DNA of 64,000 nucleotides from Kribbella pratensis (lineage in GTDB: Bacteria; Actinomycetota; Actinomycetes; Propionibacteriales; Kribbellaceae), in the NCBI RefSeq assembly GCF_004365355.1, contig NZ_SODP01000001.1, forward strand, positions 2,487,473 to 2,551,472. Direction: 5' to 3'. The notes beneath the pieces are model-generated. The model had not been told where the DNA came from. It saw only the letters and a list, made by a program, of their open reading frames with translations, and ran no database searches. How positions within the stretch are numbered: the first letter of the stretch is position 1; each line of letters begins with the position of its first letter. Positions 59,285-64,000 of the stretch are shown here, piece by piece. A program made the translations under genes and the position numbers.

Positions 59285-60706
59285 TCACCACGAGAACCGC
59301 TCCTGATGCAACTGGTTGGCCGGCAGCCCGAGCTCGAGCGCAGCCGCACACACTGCGTCCATCCACTGGTCCGGACCGCAGACATAGACGTCGTACCGCT
59401 CGATCCCGGGCACGAGATCCCACATCGCATCCGCGTCGGACCAGGTCTTCGCGCTCTCCGGAAGCCACGACACGCGCTTCCGCTGCCGAGGCCCGAGCAC
59501 GTACTGCAGGGTGATCCCGCGTCGCACCGCGAGCTGTTCCAGCTCGTCGCGGAACACCAGGTCCTCGGCGCTGTGCGCCCGGTAGACGAGGACCGCGTCG
59601 CCCGGCCGATAGTCCAGCTCCTCCAGCAGAGCGCGCAGCGGCGTGATACCGATGCCGCAGGCAAACATCGCCACCCGGTCGGTCACCCGCCGCTCGGCGG
59701 TCAGCCGGCCGTAGGGACCCTCAACGGCGACCCGTGTGCCGGGCCGCAGCCGCGCCAGGCGACTGCTGCCGTCACCGGCCGCTTTGGCGGTCACCCGGAG
59801 CCGGTCCGGCGCCGGGGACGCCGACAACGAGTACGGGTTGCCCCGTGACCATCCCGGACCGTCGAGGAACCGGAAGACGAAGTACTGCCCGGCCCGGACC
59901 GGCATCCGATGCAGCCCACGCCCGCCGAGCAGCACCGTCACCACGCCAGGCGCCTCGTGGACCACCTCGCGCACGGTCAGCCCGTGCCGCAACGTCCGCC
60001 ACAACGGCAGCGCGAACCGGAACAGCACGATCGCACCGAGGGCCACCCCGTACGCCGACCACCAGTACAGGCGCGCCATCCGCGAGGAGGTGAAGTCCGC
60101 ACCGGTCCAGATCTCATGCGGTATGGACAGCCCGACCCCGATGTACGCGTACAGGTGCAGCAGGTGCCACGACTCGTACCGCAACGCCTTCCGCGCCGCC
60201 CGCAGTGACGTGACGACGACCAACGTGAGCGCCACGCTCGCCGCGGCGGCCAGCAGCATCCCGCCGTACGTCGTGACAACGTTCCACGTCTCCCGGACCA
60301 GATTGTCGTGATCGCGCAGCGTGTACCCGACGAGGATCAACGCGATGTGCACCAGCAGGAGGTTGAACGACCAGAAACCGACCAGCCGGTGGCGGCGCGC
60401 CAACTCGTCCTGACCGTAGCTCCGCTCGATCATCGGCACTCTGGCCATCAGGAACACCTGCACCAACAACAGGTCCGCAGCGACCAGTCCGGACAGCCGG
60501 CCCAGCGACGTGAACAGGTCAGCCGGTCCGCTCGCGAGCAATTGCAGGCCGCGTCCGGACACCCACAGTGCGATCACGACCAGCACGCTCGCCCAGCAAA
60601 GCACTCCGGCGACGTCGCGCCACCAGGACGGCGTACGGCGCGGCCGGCGGCGTACATGCGCGATCCGCGGCCGGTTCACGGCCGGCGTGGAATCGCGGTA
60701 CGTCAT
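59285..60706 (-). CDS. Ferric-reductase-like transmembrane flavocytochrome
   Basis: A 473-residue protein. About six membrane helices fill residues 30-245, with probable haem histidines in RRHRLVGFWSFNLLLVHIAL and YESWHLLHLYAYIGVGLSIP. The FAD domain (RGNPYSLSASPAPDRLRVTA) and the NAD(P)H domain (MFACGIGITPLRALLEELDY; YVCGPDQWMD) follow. It should pass electrons from cytoplasmic NAD(P)H through FAD and haem b to the outer face, here presumably to the two FMN-binding proteins encoded directly downstream. Same fold as NADPH oxidases. Confidence 0.88.
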   Translation of the reverse strand: MTYRDSTPAVNRPRIAHVRRRPRRTPSWWRDVAGVLCWASVLVVIALWVSGRGLQLLASGPADLFTSLGRLSGLVAADLLLVQVFLMARVPMIERSYGQDELARRHRLVGFWSFNLLLVHIALILVGYTLRDHDNLVRETWNVVTTYGGMLLAAAASVALTLVVVTSLRAARKALRYESWHLLHLYAYIGVGLSIPHEIWTGADFTSSRMARLYWWSAYGVALGAIVLFRFALPLWRTLRHGLTVREVVHEAPGVVTVLLGGRGLHRMPVRAGQYFVFRFLDGPGWSRGNPYSLSASPAPDRLRVTAKAAGDGSSRLARLRPGTRVAVEGPYGRLTAERRVTDRVAMFACGIGITPLRALLEELDYRPGDAVLVYRAHSAEDLVFRDELEQLAVRRGITLQYVLGPRQRKRVSWLPESAKTWSDADAMWDLVPGIERYDVYVCGPDQWMDAVCAAALELGLPANQLHQERFSW

Positions 60707-60729
60707 GCTCCGACGATGACCGCCGATTC

Positions 60730-61962
60730 TTAGCCGTTCCTTGGACCGGCATTCTCGAGCGCGGGCAGCACGAGCTCGAACGTCGCCCCGACCTCGCTCG
60801 GCGCCAGCCGGAGCCGACCGCCGAGCCGGTTCGCCACGTCGTGCGCGAGGGCCAGCCCGAGCCCGTAGTGTGGCCGCCCGGCACGGTGGCCGCCCGAGTC
60901 GAACCTTCGGAGGACCCGCTGCGCCGCCTCCGGGCCGATCCCGGGACCCGTGTCACTGACCGCGAGGATCACCTCGCCACGCTGCCGCCGTACCGTGATC
61001 CGCACCGCGCCGTCGCGTGGCGTGTGGTCGATCGCATTGTCGACGAGGGCGATCGTGGCGCGCCTGATCGCGCTGGGTGATCCAAGGGCAGGCGCAGAGT
61101 CACGATCACTGTCCCAACTCAGCCGTACGCCGGCCTGCTCGGCGTGCGCCCCCGCGGTGTCGGCCACGCCCCGGGCAACATCGACCAGGTCAACCGGTTC
61201 GTACTCCGCGGCGCTCCGCGGGTCCGCCGCAGCCAGCAGATCGTCGACCACCTCGGCCAGCCGGCGGGTGTCGTCGACCACGCCGTCAGCATCGTCCAGC
61301 ACGTCCGCGCTCGCACCGCTGCGGCGCAACGCCCGGCCCAGCACCTGCGCTCGCGTGCTCAGCAGCGTCAACGGCGTACGCAGCTCATGACCGGCGTCGG
61401 CGACGAACGCGCGCTGCAGCGTCAAGGCCTGCGCGAGTGGCCGCACCGCACGTCGCCCGATCAGAACGCCGAGCAGTCCGGCCAGCAGCAGACCGAGCAC
61501 CGCTGCGAAACCGGTCGCCTGCAGCAGACGCGTCCGCTCCTTGTGAGCCGTTGCCAGATTCAGGACGGCCTGCACCGGCTTGCCGTTGGTGAGACCGGTG
61601 GCGATGCGGTACTCGCCTTCCTCGTTCTCCACCGTGATGAACTGAACCTGGCTAGTGGCTCGTGCCCGCAGCGACGCGAGCTCGGGCAGAAGCTCGTCCG
61701 GCAGCCCCGGCGACGCGACCGCGCCCGATGGACCGGTCATCACCAGCCAGGTGCCTGCAGGCGGATCACCGACGTCGTCCGCAGTGGCGATCGCGGACCG
61801 GAGCAGGTCGTCGGCCGCACCCGTCTGCCCGCGGACGAACACCAGCGTGACCAGCGCGATCAACAGCAGCATCGCCACTGCGACCAACGCGGCAGCCTGT
61901 ACGGCGACACCGCGGGCAGCGCGCCGGACCAGCACCTCGTCACCGATCGGCCGTCCGCTCAT
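60730..61962 (-). CDS. Membrane sensor histidine kinase
   Basis: A 410-residue kinase with two membrane helices (about 22-44 and 150-172) around an extracytoplasmic sensor loop. HisKA follows with AFVADAGHELRTPLTLL, then N-box ALVDNAIDHTPRDG and G-boxes VSDTGPGIG and YGLGLALAHDV. It is a standard EnvZ/OmpR-class kinase. The ATG lies in the stop of the response regulator gene (ATGA). The signal is unknown; given the operon, redox or flavin status of the envelope is plausible. Confidence 0.88.
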   Translation of the reverse strand: MSGRPIGDEVLVRRAARGVAVQAAALVAVAMLLLIALVTLVFVRGQTGAADDLLRSAIATADDVGDPPAGTWLVMTGPSGAVASPGLPDELLPELASLRARATSQVQFITVENEEGEYRIATGLTNGKPVQAVLNLATAHKERTRLLQATGFAAVLGLLLAGLLGVLIGRRAVRPLAQALTLQRAFVADAGHELRTPLTLLSTRAQVLGRALRRSGASADVLDDADGVVDDTRRLAEVVDDLLAAADPRSAAEYEPVDLVDVARGVADTAGAHAEQAGVRLSWDSDRDSAPALGSPSAIRRATIALVDNAIDHTPRDGAVRITVRRQRGEVILAVSDTGPGIGPEAAQRVLRRFDSGGHRAGRPHYGLGLALAHDVANRLGGRLRLAPSEVGATFELVLPALENAGPRNG

Positions 61963-62615
61963 GACTTCCCCAACCGGTAACCGAGGCCACGTACCGTGCT
62001 GATCACACCCCGCCCGAGCTTCCGCCGGCAGTAGTGCACATAGGTGTCCACGACCGTTTCCGACTCCGCTTCGCCGAAGACACGATCGAGCAGGTCGGCG
62101 CGGCTGAACACAGCCGTGGGCCGTGCCGCCAGCAACCCGAGCAGCGCGGCCTCCCGCTCCGACAACTCCACGCTCCCACCGTCATCGCGCCGTACTGTGC
62201 GGCTTGCCAGATCGAGCCAACCACCTGGTACGGCGAGCTCGACAGCGTGATCCAGATGGCGCCGGAGCAACGCGCGGACGCGGGCGAGCAACTCGCTCAA
62301 CTCGAACGGCTTGGTGACGTAGTCCTCGGCTCCGGCATCCAGTCCCTCGACCCGGTCCGCAGTGGTCCTGCGCGCAGACAGCACCAGGATCGGAGTGCTG
62401 ACACCACGGCTGCGCAGCCGCGCGATCAGATCCAGACCCTCCACCGCCGGCAGACCACGATCGACGATCATCGCGTCGACCGGCTGGGTCAGCGCCAGGT
62501 GCAGGCCGGTATGTCCGTCGCCGGCCCGCGTCACGTCGTACCCCTCGTCGGTGAGCACCCGCTCGAGCAGACCAGCCAGGTCGGCGTCGTCCTCGACCAG
62601 CAGGATCCTCGCCAT
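61959..62615 (-). CDS. OmpR/PhoB-family response regulator
   Basis: A 218-residue regulator. Receiver: ILLVEDDADLAGLLERVL, phosphoacceptor Asp in MIVDRGLPAVEG, and K in DYVTKPFELSELLARVRALL. A winged-helix DNA-binding domain follows (LSEREAALLGLLAARPTAVF; TYVHYCRRKLGRGVISTVRG). The ATG at 62615 shares its A with the ApbE stop (TGATG) and has GGGGAGG six bases upstream. It should form a pair with the kinase encoded next and control this operon. Confidence 0.9.
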   Translation of the reverse strand: MARILLVEDDADLAGLLERVLTDEGYDVTRAGDGHTGLHLALTQPVDAMIVDRGLPAVEGLDLIARLRSRGVSTPILVLSARRTTADRVEGLDAGAEDYVTKPFELSELLARVRALLRRHLDHAVELAVPGGWLDLASRTVRRDDGGSVELSEREAALLGLLAARPTAVFSRADLLDRVFGEAESETVVDTYVHYCRRKLGRGVISTVRGLGYRLGKS

Positions 62616-63370
62616 CACCGGCCTCCCCAGCCGGGAGTCGCGAAGAGATTGCCGTCGGCAAGGATCCCCAGACCTTCGTAGCCGGGCAACACCGCCAGGA
62701 CCTCGGGCCAGTCGTCCGCGGCAACGAACGCGGCCGTGGCGAGTACGTCGGCGTACTCCAAGGACGGCCCGGTCACCGACACCGACGCCCACCGGGTCTC
62801 CACCGGATCACCCGATCGCGAGTCGTACAGGTGCGCGCCGCGCGCCGCCGTACCACTCGTCGCCACCGCTCCCGCGGTCCGCGCCACGGTGGCAAGCACC
62901 TGGCCCGGGTCGCGCGGGTCCTGGATGCCGACGGTGAACGGCTCGTCGCTCGGACACACCACGAGCACGTCACCGCCCGCGTTCAGGCACCAGTCCACGT
63001 CGTCGACCTCCCACAACCGCGCGCCGGCACGCTCGACCGACCACCCCTTCACCAGCCCCGAAGGATCCCACGTGCCGCCGGGCACTCGAGCGTCGAACAG
63101 GCCACCGGTCAGCTCCCGCGCGGTATCGCACCGCTCGGCAACGTCCCGCACGACCGGATCAACACGATCCCAAGCCACCTCGCCCCGGGCCAGCAGGCTC
63201 ACCGCACTGTCGGCCTTGTACGGCGAGAACACGCGATCAACCTCGACCAGTTCGGCAAAGACCGCCCGCACCGCAGCCTCCGCCTCGGCCGAATCAGCGC
63301 CGTCTCCACGAGCGAGCACACTGATCGGCAGCCCCATGATCTGCTCGACCCAGCTCCGCCGCGACACCAT
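62615..63370 (-). CDS. apbE: FAD:protein FMN transferase (ApbE family)
   Basis: A 251-residue ApbE-like protein, shorter than the usual 300-350 residues. It shows VDRVFSPYKADSAVSLLARG, LFDARVPGGTWDPSGLVKGWSV, the nucleotide-site LNAGGDVLVVC and SGTAARGAHLYDSRSG. ApbE moves FMN from FAD onto Thr/Ser of FMN_bind domains, and two such target genes lie 4 kb downstream in the same operon. No signal peptide is obvious, so where it acts is unclear. Its start has no strong ribosome-binding site. Confidence 0.88.
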   Translation of the reverse strand: MVSRRSWVEQIMGLPISVLARGDGADSAEAEAAVRAVFAELVEVDRVFSPYKADSAVSLLARGEVAWDRVDPVVRDVAERCDTARELTGGLFDARVPGGTWDPSGLVKGWSVERAGARLWEVDDVDWCLNAGGDVLVVCPSDEPFTVGIQDPRDPGQVLATVARTAGAVATSGTAARGAHLYDSRSGDPVETRWASVSVTGPSLEYADVLATAAFVAADDWPEVLAVLPGYEGLGILADGNLFATPGWGGR

Positions 63371-63442
63371 GCCCGCAACGGTACGTCGAGCTCCACCAGG
63401 CGGCTCGTGTCGCCCCGCCGCCGGGTGACCGCTCTGGCGCCT

Positions 63443-64000
63443 TCAGTCGGCGATCAATACGTCGTCGACCAGTACGTCGTCGATCGAGCGGCGCGGCGTC
63501 GGCGGAACGGCCGGGCCGTAGCCGAACCTGATCACGACCTGCGGGCGCTGCCACGGACCCAGTGGATCGTTGATCTGCCCTCGAAGCTCCTCGTGCTCGA
63601 TGGCCTGGTTCAGCAACGAAGTCGACACCCCACGCGCAGTTGCCTCGAGCAACACATGCTCCAGCGCCTGTCCCGCGCGCAGCCACTCGATCGGTCCGTC
63701 GTACCGGGTCGCGAGTACCGCCAGCTGAGGCTCCTGCTCGAAAGCAGCCACCGGCCGTGCCGCATCGGTCGGCGTGGCCGCCAGATCGCGAACCACTGGG
63801 TTGCCCACAGCGGCCCGCGGACGCAGCGCACTGGACGGTACGCCGTCGCTCTCCCGGACCCCACCGACCCAACGCCGCCGCTCCGCGCTTCTCGCCCGGT
63901 CGTCGTCGTCGGCTGCCACCGCGTCGTTAGTCGCCATTCGCAACCACCATTGCCGGACCGGCGTATCGATCCATTGCAGGACGGCGCCCTCCACCCGTGC
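63443..64000 (-). CDS. Acg-family nitroreductase-like protein, C-terminal part (5' end beyond window)
   Basis: 185 residues are visible, open to the right edge. They match the C-terminal half of the protein at 52104: WLRMATNDAVAADDDDRA, then DGVPSSALRPRAAVGNPVVR, then ATARGVSTSLLNQAIEHEEL, then RPQVVIRFGYGPAVPPTPRR. The flavin-binding N-terminal half is not in the window. It precedes the ApbE gene by 72 bp on the same strand and may be the first visible gene of the redox operon. Confidence 0.8.
   Translation of the reverse strand, partial: ARVEGAVLQWIDTPVRQWWLRMATNDAVAADDDDRARSAERRRWVGGVRESDGVPSSALRPRAAVGNPVVRDLAATPTDAARPVAAFEQEPQLAVLATRYDGPIEWLRAGQALEHVLLEATARGVSTSLLNQAIEHEELRGQINDPLGPWQRPQVVIRFGYGPAVPPTPRRSIDDVLVDDVLIAD

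Noticed and set aside
58735..59664. A 309-codon frame that would fuse the FMN-binding domain to an N-terminal Arg/Ser-rich part
   Set aside because: The N-terminal part is the ferric-reductase gene read in a wrong frame. The real FMN-binding protein starts at GTG 59271 with a good ribosome-binding site.
1..64000. tRNA, rRNA, CRISPR arrays, insertion sequences or integrase genes
   Set aside because: I looked for clover-leaf ends, regularly spaced repeats and transposase motifs and saw none. A covariance-model search was not possible here.

Overview
The window is very GC-rich, densely coded DNA with GTG starts, many ATGA/TGATG start-stop overlaps and actinobacterial families (DUF2252, DUF7144, SHOCT, MalT-type LuxR regulators, DosR/DosS-like two-component proteins, Acg-type nitroreductases, Sap/GAP protein). 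It most likely comes from a soil actinomycete; a Kribbella/Nocardioides-like organism is my best guess, from memory of similar proteins. I see no tRNA, rRNA, CRISPR array, transposase, integrase or phage gene.

Layout. (1) 1-1.5 kb: a GntR regulator cut by the left edge and a secreted GH16 glycosidase. (2) 1.6-49.7 kb: about 45 genes for membrane, ion, energy and stress functions. They include an MhqO/MhqD pair, HdeD-like protein, two DUF2252 kinase-like proteins, K+ channel, MFS pump, AI-2E-type permease, four DUF7144 membrane proteins, PLD, holin/phosphodiesterase fusion, PAP2, diacylglycerol kinase, three SulP transporters, P-type ATPase, PPK2, sulfatase, HAD phosphatase, GAP/Sap protein, Na+/H+ antiporter, ANTAR protein and two large MalT-like LuxR regulators. 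(3) 49.7-57.7 kb: a DosR-type dormancy block with a PNPOx protein, DosS-like GAF kinase, Acg nitroreductase, two flavodoxins, DosR-like regulator, SHOCT protein and two universal stress proteins. (4) 57.7-64 kb: one minus-strand operon with a second nitroreductase (cut by the right edge), ApbE flavin transferase, OmpR-type response regulator, histidine kinase, ferric-reductase-like flavocytochrome, two FMN-binding proteins and a DUF2231-like membrane protein.

The main observation is regulatory. Nearly every transcription unit between 3.5 and 48 kb has, usually 35-140 bp before its first start codon, a 17-bp inverted repeat of the form TCRYCC-N5-GGRTGA. I located 20 copies by eye, including one before each MalT-like regulator gene. 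I saw none in section 1 or after 47.9 kb. From 49.7 kb on the boxes change to DosR-like GGGAC-N4-GNCCC. The window therefore looks like two stress regulons side by side: one probably run by the MalT-like ATPase regulators, the other by the DosR/DosS pair. The right half of the 17-bp box resembles the E. coli MalT box, but the assignment of MalT-like proteins to it is inference.

Functionally, the first regulon handles ions, polyphosphate, phospholipids and sulfate/sulfur esters. The second supplies flavin-dependent redox and universal stress proteins. The last operon looks like a small flavinylated electron-transfer chain (reductase, covalently bound FMN carriers and the enzyme that attaches the FMN) with its own two-component system.
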